From Chlamydiota bacterium (GTDB lineage Bacteria; Chlamydiota; Chlamydiia; Chlamydiales; Criblamydiaceae): a stretch of DNA of 5,898 nt. The stretch is taken from assembly GCA_021772365.1 (NCBI GenBank), contig JAJFMC010000388.1:1-5898 (forward strand), given 5' to 3'. The translations under genes were made by a program, and so were the position numbers. Below are positions 1-5,898 of this stretch, one piece after another (the first letter of the stretch is position 1; each line of letters begins with the position of its first letter). Below the pieces are notes generated by a model. It was not told the DNA's origin and did not search any database. It saw only the letters and a list, made by a program, of their open reading frames with translations.

Positions 1-1005
1 GGCTCAGCCTTACAAGCAATCGATGCCGGAATTGACGCATGGCGCTCCCTTCCTGGATTTGGCGACAAAATCTTAGAAACGTGGAAGTGTTGGCTAGAAG
101 GCGATCGCTGGCGTGTTAATCTCGACCTTGTCGACAAACACGGTGTTGCCATCATCCCCTTCACAAGTTCTGACTACCCTGAACGACTTGCACAAATCCC
201 TGACGCCCCCGCTATTCTATATGTCAAAGGTGACGTCAGTATCTTGAAAAATGACAGCGTCGCCGTCATCGGCACACGGATGGCGAGCATTTATGGCCTT
301 GAGTCGGCAGAGCAAATATCTTCAGATTTGGCGAGCATGCGGTATACCATTGTAAGTGGGCTTGCTAGAGGCATCGACACAAAAGCTCATCAAGCAGCGA
401 TTACACATGGCAACACTATCGCCGTTATAGGATCGGGGCTTGCGAACATCTACCCTCGAGAAAATACGGGATTGGCACGGAAAATCTGTGAGTATGGAGC
501 ATTAGTCAGTGAGTATCCGATGATGACACCTCCTGACCGGCAGAATTTCCCTCAGAGAAACCGCATTGTAAGTGGTTTATCTCTAGGCACAGTACTTATC
601 GAAGCGCCACGAAGAAGTGGGGCGATGTTAACAACACAACGAGCAATAGATCAAGGGCGGCCGGTATTTGCTCTTCCAGGCCGTGTCGATAGCGACACTT
701 TTCAGGGGAACCTGTCTCTTTTGAAGAGCAATGCTGCTCATTTAATTGAAAATGCTGGGGATGTCAGTAAAATTTTGAATCCAGAAGCGCCGACATCATT
801 ACCATCCAAACCGCGGCAAACGGTTACGCTCGACGAAGAAGAAAGCCAATTCCTTGCATTACTCCCTAAAGAAGAGCTTTCTATCGACAAAATTGCCGAA
901 ATTTCAGATCTCCCTGTTATGAAAATCAATGTTTTGTTAATGAGTTTATTATTAAAGTGTGCAATAAAAGAATATCCAGGTAAAATATATAAAAAACTAG
1001 TATAG
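1..1005 (+). CDS. dprA: DNA-processing protein DprA/Smf (5' end outside window)
   Basis: The frame is open from base 1, so the gene starts upstream; 334 residues are visible and probably only a few tens are missing compared with usual DprA length. DprA binds incoming single-stranded DNA in the cytoplasm and loads RecA during natural transformation (family knowledge). Visible family marks, in order: a helical N-terminal part with LPGFG (about residues 18-22), the YPERLAQIPDAPAILYVKGD region before the Rossmann fold, SVAVIGTR from residue 86, SGLARGID (bases 355-378), SEYP, FPQRNRIVSGLS (547-582), the SGAMLTTQRAIDQGRPVFALPG region, and a C-terminal winged-helix-like domain (about 820-1005). A start at TTG 244 would delete the conserved N-terminal domain and is rejected. 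The GTR motif continues MAS rather than the more usual R/x-PS, a minor variation. It is probably cotranscribed with topA, 15 nt downstream. Identification is secure; activity in transformation is inferred. Confidence 0.95.
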   Translation, partial: GSALQAIDAGIDAWRSLPGFGDKILETWKCWLEGDRWRVNLDLVDKHGVAIIPFTSSDYPERLAQIPDAPAILYVKGDVSILKNDSVAVIGTRMASIYGLESAEQISSDLASMRYTIVSGLARGIDTKAHQAAITHGNTIAVIGSGLANIYPRENTGLARKICEYGALVSEYPMMTPPDRQNFPQRNRIVSGLSLGTVLIEAPRRSGAMLTTQRAIDQGRPVFALPGRVDSDTFQGNLSLLKSNAAHLIENAGDVSKILNPEAPTSLPSKPRQTVTLDEEESQFLALLPKEELSIDKIAEISDLPVMKINVLLMSLLLKCAIKEYPGKIYKKLV

Positions 1006-1011
1006 AAGGAG
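1006..1011 (+). promoter_or_regulatory. Shine-Dalgarno of topA
   Basis: AAGGAG begins directly after the dprA stop codon and ends 9 nt before the topA ATG at 1021. It fixes the topA start and, with the 15-nt gap, supports cotranslation from one dprA-topA transcript. No promoter is visible in the gap. Confidence 0.85.
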
Positions 1012-1020
1012 TTAGCTTAA

Positions 1021-3588
1021 ATGAAAAAATCATTGGTCATCGTCGAGTCACCAGCGAAGATCAAAACTCTGCAAAAATTTTTGGGTCCTAATTTCGTTTT
1101 TGCCTCTTCCATCGGGCACATTCGTGACCTTCCAGTTAAAGAGTTCGGTATCGACTTAGAAAATGACTTTACTCCTAAATATGTCACAATGGACGATAAA
1201 GCCAACGTTATTAGCGAGTTGAAAAAACTAGCTAAGCAGTGTGATACCGTCTACCTCTGCCCCGACCCCGACCGCGAAGGGGAAGCTATAGCTTGGCATA
1301 TCCGCGAAATACTACCTAAAGATACTAAGACTAAACGTGTATCTTTCAACTCCATCACCAAAGAAGCAGTTCTCAAAGCAATAGAAAACCCACGCGAACT
1401 CAACCTAGATCTTGTCGATGCTCAACAAGCACGTCGATTACTCGATCGTATTGTCGGATACAAAATCTCTCCGATCCTCAACAGACGTATTCAACGCGGC
1501 CGCGGCGAAGGTGTATCAGCAGGGCGTGTACAGTCTGTAGCCCTAAAACTCGTCGTTGACAGAGAAAAAGAAATCGAAATCTTCGTACCGGTAGAGTACT
1601 GGAATTTAGGTGCTATCCTGAAAAACGGAAATGAAGAGAAAAATTTCAAAACCAATCTCTATTCTGTCGATGGAAAAAAAATCGAAAAAGAACTTGTCGA
1701 AGGAAAAGACTATTATCTGATTAGCAACAAAGAAACTGCTGATCAAGTGATCGAAAGGATGAAGCAAGGCGAATATACCGTCGATAAAGTGGTGAAGAAA
1801 GAAAAACGTCGCCACCCCGTTCCTCCATTCATTACATCGACACTGCAGCAAGAGGCCAGTAGGCATTACGGTTTTTCATCGGCACGTACCATGAGTATCG
1901 CACAGAAGCTCTATGAAGGGATAGATATGGGCAACGACGGTGCCGAAGGTTTGATCACCTACATGCGTACCGACTCGACACGTATTGCTCCCGAAGCGAT
2001 CAGTGAAGCACGTAACTACATCCAAGAAAAGTATGGCCCCGACTTCTTACCGGAAAGTCCAAAATTCTACTCTAGTAAAAAAAGTGCTCAAGACGCCCAC
2101 GAAGCGATCCGGCCGACAAACTTACAGCACCCTCCAGAGGTCGTAGAAAAATACCTCTCCAAAGAGCAATTTTTCCTATATAAATTGATCTGGAGACGTT
2201 TCCTAGCATCACAGATGAAACCGGCTGTTTACGACACCGTTTCTGCAGACATCGTCAACAACAAGGGAGTTCTACTACGAGCAACAGGATCAGTCATTAA
2301 ATTCGAAGGGTTCCTAGCTGTATACGAAGAAAAAGTCGACGACGACAAAGCTGGTGAAGACAGCAAAATCCTTCCTGAAATCAACGAAGGCGATGCTCTT
2401 GACCTTATCGATCTCCTATCCGATCAAGCCTTCACTCGGCCACCTCCACGATTTAGTGAAGCATCACTGGTTAAGGAGCTGGAAAAGTCAGGAATCGGTA
2501 GACCGTCCACCTATGCGACGATCATGAACAAGATCCAAAGTCGCGACTACACGGTCAAAGAAAGCGGCCGACTCAAACCGACAGAACTCGGACGCGTCAT
2601 CGCAGCCCTCCTCGAGGCGAATTTTACGCAAATCATGGACGTCAGCTTCACGGCGAATATGGAAGATGCCTTGGAAGACATCGCTGACAAAAAGAAAAAC
2701 TGGAAAGAACTGCTTCGCACATTCTGGGAAGACTTTAAGCCTACTCTCGAAACAGCAGAGAAAGAAGCTTTTGTTCCACGTGTCGATACAGACATAGAGT
2801 GTCCGGATTGCAAAGAGGGCAAACTCCAGAAAATATGGTTCAAAAATAAATATTTCTACGGATGTACAGGTTATCCCGAATGTAAATTTTCTTCTCCTAT
2901 CGAACAGTTGACATTTGATAAAAATGAATACGCAGAAGCTTTCGATTGGGATCAGAAATGTCCGGAATGTCAATCTGAAATGAAAATACGTCACGGCCGT
3001 TTCGGCGCCTTTCTAGGATGTAGCAAATACCCGGAGTGCCGAGGTATTGTAAACATCCCTAAGAAAGGTGAAGAATATATCCCGGAAAGCGAGATGCCAC
3101 AGTGCCCTGCTATCGAATGTCCTGGGCGCATGCAAGCCCGTCGTTCTCGTTTTGGAAAAACCTTCTATTCCTGCAGTACCTATCCTGACTGTAACGTGAT
3201 CGTCAACAACCTCGATGACCTCCACGAAAAGTATCCGAACCACCCCCGCACGCCTTACGAAAAGAAAACGAAAGGTAAGAAAAAAGCAGCTGCCAAAGGG
3301 AAGGGCAAGGCAAAAGCCAAAGAGAAGAAAGAAAAAAAACCACGTAAAATGCCTAAAGTCAAAGTTAGCGACGAACTTGCTAAAGTCGTTGGAGGCAACG
3401 AAATGACACGTGGGGAAGTGACGAAAGAAATATGGGTCTATATTAAAGCCAACAACTTACAGGATCCCAATGATAAACGGATGATCGTTCCCGATGAAAA
3501 ACTAACCAAAATATTCGGTAGTAGCGAACCTGTAAGTATGTTCAAAATGACAGGACTCATCACAAAACATATAAATCAGAAAGGCTAA
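1021..3588 (+). CDS. topA: DNA topoisomerase I with C-terminal SWIB domain
   Basis: Type IA topoisomerase, 855 residues; it relaxes negatively supercoiled DNA by nicking one strand through a 5'-phosphotyrosine. The Toprim domain (about 1-115) has VESPAK with the catalytic Glu9 and the DPDRE acidic triad D82/D84/E86. The active-site tyrosine is Y314 in ITYMRTDST, and the gate region follows (HEAIRPT, GIGRPSTYA). Three C4 zinc ribbons follow: C594/C597/C615/C621, C647/C650/C667/C673, and C695/C700/C718/C724, the last with a CX4C first pair. A Lys/Ala-rich linker (about 746-782) leads to a SWIB/MDM2-like domain (about 783-855; GNEMTRGEV, DPNDKRMIV, LTKIFG). This fusion is known from chlamydial TopA, where the standalone SWIB fold is linked to chromatin proteins. 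All catalytic and zinc residues are intact. It is the middle gene of a likely dprA-topA-isomerase operon. Start set by AAGGAG 9 nt upstream. Confidence 0.97.
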   Translation: MKKSLVIVESPAKIKTLQKFLGPNFVFASSIGHIRDLPVKEFGIDLENDFTPKYVTMDDKANVISELKKLAKQCDTVYLCPDPDREGEAIAWHIREILPKDTKTKRVSFNSITKEAVLKAIENPRELNLDLVDAQQARRLLDRIVGYKISPILNRRIQRGRGEGVSAGRVQSVALKLVVDREKEIEIFVPVEYWNLGAILKNGNEEKNFKTNLYSVDGKKIEKELVEGKDYYLISNKETADQVIERMKQGEYTVDKVVKKEKRRHPVPPFITSTLQQEASRHYGFSSARTMSIAQKLYEGIDMGNDGAEGLITYMRTDSTRIAPEAISEARNYIQEKYGPDFLPESPKFYSSKKSAQDAHEAIRPTNLQHPPEVVEKYLSKEQFFLYKLIWRRFLASQMKPAVYDTVSADIVNNKGVLLRATGSVIKFEGFLAVYEEKVDDDKAGEDSKILPEINEGDALDLIDLLSDQAFTRPPPRFSEASLVKELEKSGIGRPSTYATIMNKIQSRDYTVKESGRLKPTELGRVIAALLEANFTQIMDVSFTANMEDALEDIADKKKNWKELLRTFWEDFKPTLETAEKEAFVPRVDTDIECPDCKEGKLQKIWFKNKYFYGCTGYPECKFSSPIEQLTFDKNEYAEAFDWDQKCPECQSEMKIRHGRFGAFLGCSKYPECRGIVNIPKKGEEYIPESEMPQCPAIECPGRMQARRSRFGKTFYSCSTYPDCNVIVNNLDDLHEKYPNHPRTPYEKKTKGKKKAAAKGKGKAKAKEKKEKKPRKMPKVKVSDELAKVVGGNEMTRGEVTKEIWVYIKANNLQDPNDKRMIVPDEKLTKIFGSSEPVSMFKMTGLITKHINQKG

Positions 3589-3596
3589 AGAAACCA

Positions 3597-4205
3597 ATGA
3601 AATCATTAACACACAAAATCCAAGCACCTTGGTTGATGCTGCTAATGCTTACAACCCTGCTGCTTACATTTGACTTATCACCTCTTCAAGGAAAGGAGAA
3701 TAATACAACCATGTCTACACAACCAGTCATTATCATGGAAACTACTCAAGGCAACATAGAAATTGCTTTAATGCCCGATGTTGCCCCAAAAGCGACAGAA
3801 AATTTTCTTAAGCTTGCAGAAAAAAAATATTATGACGGACTCACCTTCCATCGTGTCATTAAAGATTTCATGATTCAAGGTGGCGATCCAACAGGAACAG
3901 GCGCGGGTGGAGAATCTATCTGGGGAAAACCTTTCGAAGACGAATATAATGTAGACGTTACTTTCGACCGTCCGAACCTCCTAGCAATGGCTAATGCAGG
4001 TCCTAGCACCAACGGCAGCCAGTTCTTCATCACAACAATAGCAACTCCATGGCTAACAGGAAGACACACGATATTCGGTGAAGTAATTAGCGGTCAAGAT
4101 GTTGTCAAAAAAATCGAAAACATCAACACTGGTGCTATGGACAAACCTATAGAAGCACAAAAAATCCTTAAAATTACGATTAAGGAAAAACAACCACAGG
4201 CTTAG
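3597..4205 (+). CDS. Cyclophilin-type peptidyl-prolyl cis-trans isomerase, probably exported
   Basis: A 202-residue protein that catalyses cis-trans isomerisation of Xaa-Pro bonds. The cyclophilin domain spans about 43-197, and the active-site residues of human cyclophilin A all have counterparts at the right spacing: R86, F91, M92, Q94, Q142, F144, W152, L153 and H157 (motifs FHRVIKDFMIQGGD, NGSQFFITT, WLTGRHTIFGEV). Residues 11-27 are strongly hydrophobic after a short basic N-terminus, so the full product should be exported or membrane-anchored. No clear AxA cleavage site is seen. The ATG lies 8 nt after the topA stop with only GAAAGG (3579-3584) 12 nt upstream, which suggests translational coupling. 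A second in-frame ATG (codon 39, base 3711) with a better Shine-Dalgarno would give a 164-residue cytoplasmic enzyme, the size of E. coli PpiB. Family is certain; which start dominates is open. Confidence 0.93.
   Translation: MKSLTHKIQAPWLMLLMLTTLLLTFDLSPLQGKENNTTMSTQPVIIMETTQGNIEIALMPDVAPKATENFLKLAEKKYYDGLTFHRVIKDFMIQGGDPTGTGAGGESIWGKPFEDEYNVDVTFDRPNLLAMANAGPSTNGSQFFITTIATPWLTGRHTIFGEVISGQDVVKKIENINTGAMDKPIEAQKILKITIKEKQPQA
3692..3698 (+). promoter_or_regulatory. Internal Shine-Dalgarno for a shorter isomerase
   Basis: AAAGGAG lies inside the isomerase gene, 12 nt before the in-frame ATG at 3711 (codon 39). It is a stronger match to the anti-Shine-Dalgarno than the GAAAGG before the annotated start, although its spacing is long. 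It may set an alternative or even the principal start, yielding a protein without the hydrophobic N-terminus. Confidence 0.5.
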
Positions 4206-4232
4206 AAAGGCGCATAAGCACCAACCTAAAGA

Positions 4233-4263
4233 TATACCCAAATAATAACCTTGTTTGGGTATA
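4233..4263 (+). terminator. Hairpin after the dprA-topA-isomerase operon
   Basis: A perfect 10-bp inverted repeat, TATACCCAAA / TTTGGGTATA, with an 11-nt loop begins 27 nt after the isomerase stop codon. Its position suits a transcription end or mRNA-stabilising 3' hairpin. The stem has only three G-C pairs and no T-tract follows on the plus strand, so it is not a canonical intrinsic terminator. Confidence 0.45.
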
Positions 4264-4277
4264 AGTGCGTCGTACCC

Positions 4278-4398
4278 TTCAACCTCTCTTTGTGCCATTG
4301 CGTCTTTGCTCCTTTGCGTTAAAAATCACCTTCATAAAAATTCTATAATTTGATTTCTACGAAAAAATGCAATGACGCAAGGTCACAAAGGGATTGAA
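4278..4398. repeat. Imperfect long inverted repeat built of 8-nt units
   Basis: The left arm contains four consecutive 8-nt units (4289-4320: TTTGTGCC, ATTGCGTC, TTTGCTCC, TTTGCGTT). The right arm, read on the minus strand, contains three (4389-4366: TTTGTGAC, CTTGCGTC, ATTGCATT) in the same order. Segments 4286-4309 and 4369-4392 are complementary at 20 of 24 positions, and TTCAA/TTGAA at the outer ends extends the symmetry. The AT-rich spacer between arrays has no ORF. It resembles GCAAAGRC-type octamer arrays that I recall from intergenic DNA of varied bacteria. No target duplication is visible, so mobility is not claimed. It could form a cruciform or RNA hairpin separating two transcription units. 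Confidence 0.7.
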
Positions 4399-4447
4399 AA
4401 TTCGTTCAATTGTAAATTTTTAATTTAAATTGATCAACAATGGATTT

Positions 4448-4477
4448 TTGACTCATAAAACAGGTTTACATCATAAT
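4448..4477 (+). promoter_or_regulatory. Sigma70-type promoter of the secreted-protein gene
   Basis: TTGACT (4448-4453) and CATAAT (4472-4477) are separated by 18 nt, each one mismatch from consensus. The sequence just upstream (about 4395-4447) is very AT-rich and could act as an UP element or bent DNA; it includes a loose AT palindrome (4407-4432) and TTGATCAA. The transcript would start near 4484 and carry a leader of about 50 nt. In chlamydiae this would be read by the housekeeping sigma66. Confidence 0.65.
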
Positions 4478-4522
4478 TTTCATTTGATAGATTTAGTTCC
4501 TTATTGAAACATTTCACTTTTC

Positions 4523-4526
4523 GGAG
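4523..4526 (+). promoter_or_regulatory. Shine-Dalgarno of the 302-residue protein
   Basis: GGAG lies 8 nt before the ATG at 4535, which supports that start. The chosen start also places a proper signal peptide at the N-terminus. Confidence 0.7.
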
Positions 4527-4534
4527 AAGCCAAT

Positions 4535-5443
4535 ATGAAGAGGTGCCTGTACTATATCATCATCGCAACAACACTATCATTCGTTGCCCATGCTGACGAC
4601 AACAGCGAGCAACCAACAATATCTCGCATTAATAAGCTCATCCCCAACACATGGATCGAATATCCTGCCATCGAACCGGCCATTCCCTCTGATTTCATCA
4701 TGAAACCCGACGATGACGGAATGTCTATCTTTTGGGGAGCAGAAAGCGACCTAGAGAACTTGGAGAACATTGATTCTGCAACCCTAACCAACGGACTGTT
4801 CATCCTCCAACACTCTATGGAACAACAGACTGGACCAAACAGCTTTTCTTTCAACAAAAAAGACCTAATTAGAGAATTCAATACAGCTGGCCTACAAGTA
4901 GTTAGAGCGGGAAATACAAACTGGGGACAGTACCCGATTTTTTTCTACGAAGGTGTCGCCCTAGACGGAAGAGTCGTTAGAAGTGCATGGGTTGGACTTA
5001 ACTCCCCAGAAAAAGGGGTGTTGGCCATATCTATGATCTCAACAAAAAATAAAATGAACGACGAGAGATTATGGAATCGTTTGATTCACAGTACCAAACA
5101 ACTCAAAGGATATGAGTACTTCAGAGCAATAGGTAGCGACATGAAAAATGGATGTACAACTTACACCTGTGCCATGGGTGTTGTAGAAGCAAAAGTCCAA
5201 CAAAGACGAAAAGATAAAAAATTGGCTATCCGAGTGACATCCCTCAATGAAAACACGACATTCAACGTCCAAAAATCCGTCCAAGCTACGATGATGGGAC
5301 CTTGGCGACATGGCGAAAATCTCACTAAAATCTATGGCACCATGGTTTACGAAGACGAAAATTACAAGAATGTAATCAACTCTGTAATTAATGTTTTCAA
5401 CGAAGATGTAACGGATTTTTCGATTAACCCAGATCAAACCTAA
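4535..5443 (+). CDS. Secreted/periplasmic protein of unknown function
   Basis: A 302-residue protein I do not recognise. The N-terminus is a textbook signal peptide: basic MKR, hydrophobic core (about 5-18) and a likely signal-peptidase I site AHA|DD after residue 20. The only cysteines in the mature chain are C207 and C212 (GCTTYTC), placed for a possible disulfide in an oxidising compartment. No further membrane segment is apparent, and there is no lipobox: C4 precedes the hydrophobic core. The body mixes Trp/Tyr/Phe-rich, beta-like stretches (NTNWGQYPIFFYEGV, SAWVGL) with charged segments, and has no catalytic motif I can name. It has its own promoter and Shine-Dalgarno, so it is expressed separately from the upstream operon. 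The next gene lies past a mobile-element remnant, so context gives little. It is a real gene because of coherent length, start signals and signal peptide; function unknown. Confidence 0.85.
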   Translation: MKRCLYYIIIATTLSFVAHADDNSEQPTISRINKLIPNTWIEYPAIEPAIPSDFIMKPDDDGMSIFWGAESDLENLENIDSATLTNGLFILQHSMEQQTGPNSFSFNKKDLIREFNTAGLQVVRAGNTNWGQYPIFFYEGVALDGRVVRSAWVGLNSPEKGVLAISMISTKNKMNDERLWNRLIHSTKQLKGYEYFRAIGSDMKNGCTTYTCAMGVVEAKVQQRRKDKKLAIRVTSLNENTTFNVQKSVQATMMGPWRHGENLTKIYGTMVYEDENYKNVINSVINVFNEDVTDFSINPDQT

Positions 5444-5476
5444 TTGTATTTTTCATGAAGGGAGTCGTATTAAATC

Positions 5477-5642
5477 TTTAGAGGGAATTGCAAAAATAGT
5501 TGAAGCCGTTTTCTAGAGATTTTTTTTGACTTGAAAGGGGCGGAGTTCGCAGCCAACCAAGCGTTGTTTACTAGAACGAGCCCGAAGCGAGGCGGAAAAA
5601 GGCCTAGGAAACAGCCCAAATATTTGTGCAATTCCCTCTTTA
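5477..5642. repeat. TTTA target-site duplication flanking the MITE
   Basis: TTTA occurs immediately outside both terminal inverted repeats. Removing the element plus one copy restores a continuous sequence, AAATCTTTACAATG, which is the predicted empty site. Four matching AT bases can arise by chance, but their exact position at both ends supports insertion. Confidence 0.6.
5481..5638. mobile_element. MITE-like element, 158 bp
   Basis: The ends are terminal inverted repeats beginning GAGGGAATTGCA. Bases 5481-5502 and 5617-5638 match as reverse complements at 20 of 22 positions. Both ends are flanked by the direct repeat TTTA (5477-5480 and 5639-5642), as expected of a 4-bp target-site duplication. 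The interior is too short for a transposase and encodes no plausible ORF. It includes a T-tract (5520-5527), an internal inverted pair TTCTAG/CTAGAA (5511-5516, 5571-5576) and a GC-richer segment unlike the surrounding DNA. This is the form of a non-autonomous insertion-sequence derivative moved by a transposase elsewhere; I cannot name the parent IS family. Transcribed, it could fold into a long hairpin that ends the upstream transcript. Confidence 0.75.
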
Positions 5643-5668
5643 CAATGTTTTATGGTATGTGATATGAA
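5639..5668 (+). promoter_or_regulatory. Possible promoter of the right-end membrane protein gene
   Basis: TTTACA (5639-5644) is followed after 18 nt by TATGAA (5663-5668), preceded by TGA as in an extended -10. The -35 box begins at the right-hand TTTA duplication of the MITE, so sequence above the core promoter has been replaced by the element. Score is moderate because both boxes deviate from consensus. Confidence 0.4.
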
Positions 5669-5709
5669 TACTCTTTTTTTTACTAACAATCAATAAAGCA
5701 GGGTTTATT

Positions 5710-5898
5710 ATGTCTGTAGATTCCATAGGTAGTTTTTTTGTCGATATCAAAGAAGATATTTCAGCAGTCATTAACGACAAGGACAAGTCAAAAGAAATCG
5801 AAAACCAACGCATTTCATCCCTGTGTTTTCGCATATTTGGGTTGATCGGTATCGTACTAGGGGGAATAGGTGCTTTAGCACTTGCAGCGAGCTTCTTT
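5710..5898 (+). CDS. Putative membrane protein, N-terminal part only
   Basis: An open frame begins with ATG at 5710 and stays open to the window edge (63 codons visible). A weak Shine-Dalgarno-like CAGGG (5699-5703) sits 6 nt upstream and a plausible promoter lies before that. Residues 1-41 are mainly hydrophilic with an acidic/lysine-rich part (DIKED, NDKDKSKEIEN). From about residue 42 the chain is strongly hydrophobic and rich in Gly, Ala, Ile and Leu (IFGLIGIVLGGIGALALAA), a transmembrane segment with glycine-rich packing. There is no signal peptide in the usual place. I recognise no family. In a chlamydial genome an N-terminal cytosolic tail followed by a hydrophobic region can be an Inc protein, but only one hydrophobic lobe is visible, so this is only a possibility. 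Confidence 0.6.
   Translation, partial: MSVDSIGSFFVDIKEDISAVINDKDKSKEIENQRISSLCFRIFGLIGIVLGGIGALALAASFF

Noticed and set aside
244..1005. DprA starting at TTG 244
   Set aside because: The same frame is open and clearly DprA-like back to base 1, including the YPERL...LYVKGD region; the true start is upstream of the window.
2488..2994. Long minus-strand ORF (168 codons) inside topA
   Set aside because: It lies wholly antisense to conserved TopA coding sequence, has no recognisable domain and no convincing start signals; it is a codon-bias shadow.
3215..3406. Overlapping plus-strand ORF encoding a very basic 63-residue peptide
   Set aside because: Its Lys/Arg richness is just the frame-shifted reading of the A-rich topA linker; there is no independent start signal.
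4053..4298. Minus-strand ORF overlapping the isomerase 3' end and the repeat region
   Set aside because: About 60% is antisense to the isomerase and the rest is hairpin/octamer repeat; it has no family resemblance.
4278..4398. CRISPR array or classic insertion sequence
   Set aside because: The units are contiguous 8-mers without spacers, in opposite orientation on the two sides, and there are no target-site duplications or transposase.
5069..5437. Minus-strand ORF (122 codons) antisense to the secreted-protein gene
   Set aside because: It lies opposite a gene with a promoter, Shine-Dalgarno and signal peptide, and is not protein-like in composition.
5640..5834. Minus-strand ORF opposite the right-end membrane protein
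   Set aside because: It competes with a plus-strand frame that has an initiation region and coherent hydrophobic pattern; the antisense product has neither.

Overview
The window looks like chromosomal DNA of a member of the Chlamydiae, more likely an environmental (Parachlamydia-like) lineage than a classical Chlamydia. The main evidence is the topoisomerase I gene. Its product ends in three zinc ribbons, a lysine-rich linker and a SWIB/MDM2-type domain, an architecture known from chlamydial TopA, and its 855 residues are close to the chlamydial length. The intergenic repeats and a miniature inverted-repeat element fit a larger environmental genome better than the compact animal-pathogen genomes. 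The assignment is an inference; no rRNA or other phylogenetic marker is present.

Left part (1-4205): three tightly packed plus-strand genes form a likely operon. They are dprA (its start lies beyond the left edge), topA (15 nt downstream) and a cyclophilin-type peptidyl-prolyl isomerase (8 nt downstream). dprA-topA is a neighbourhood also seen in other bacteria and links DNA uptake/recombination with supercoiling control. The isomerase has an N-terminal hydrophobic segment followed by a second in-frame ATG with a strong Shine-Dalgarno. It may therefore be made in an exported and a cytoplasmic form.

Middle (4206-4534): a 329-nt non-coding region. It holds a perfect 10-bp hairpin just after the isomerase gene, an overlapping competing hairpin, a pair of inverted arrays of 8-nt units (consensus TTTGCGYC), an AT-rich tract and a convincing sigma70-type promoter for the next gene.

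Right part (4535-5898): a 302-residue protein of unknown function with a clear signal peptide; a 158-bp MITE-like element (5481-5638) with 22-bp terminal inverted repeats and a 4-bp TTTA duplication; and the beginning of an unknown membrane protein running off the right edge. The last protein has a short hydrophilic N-terminus followed by a Gly/Ala/Ile-rich hydrophobic stretch. In a chlamydial context this raises, without proving, the possibility of an inclusion-membrane (Inc) protein.
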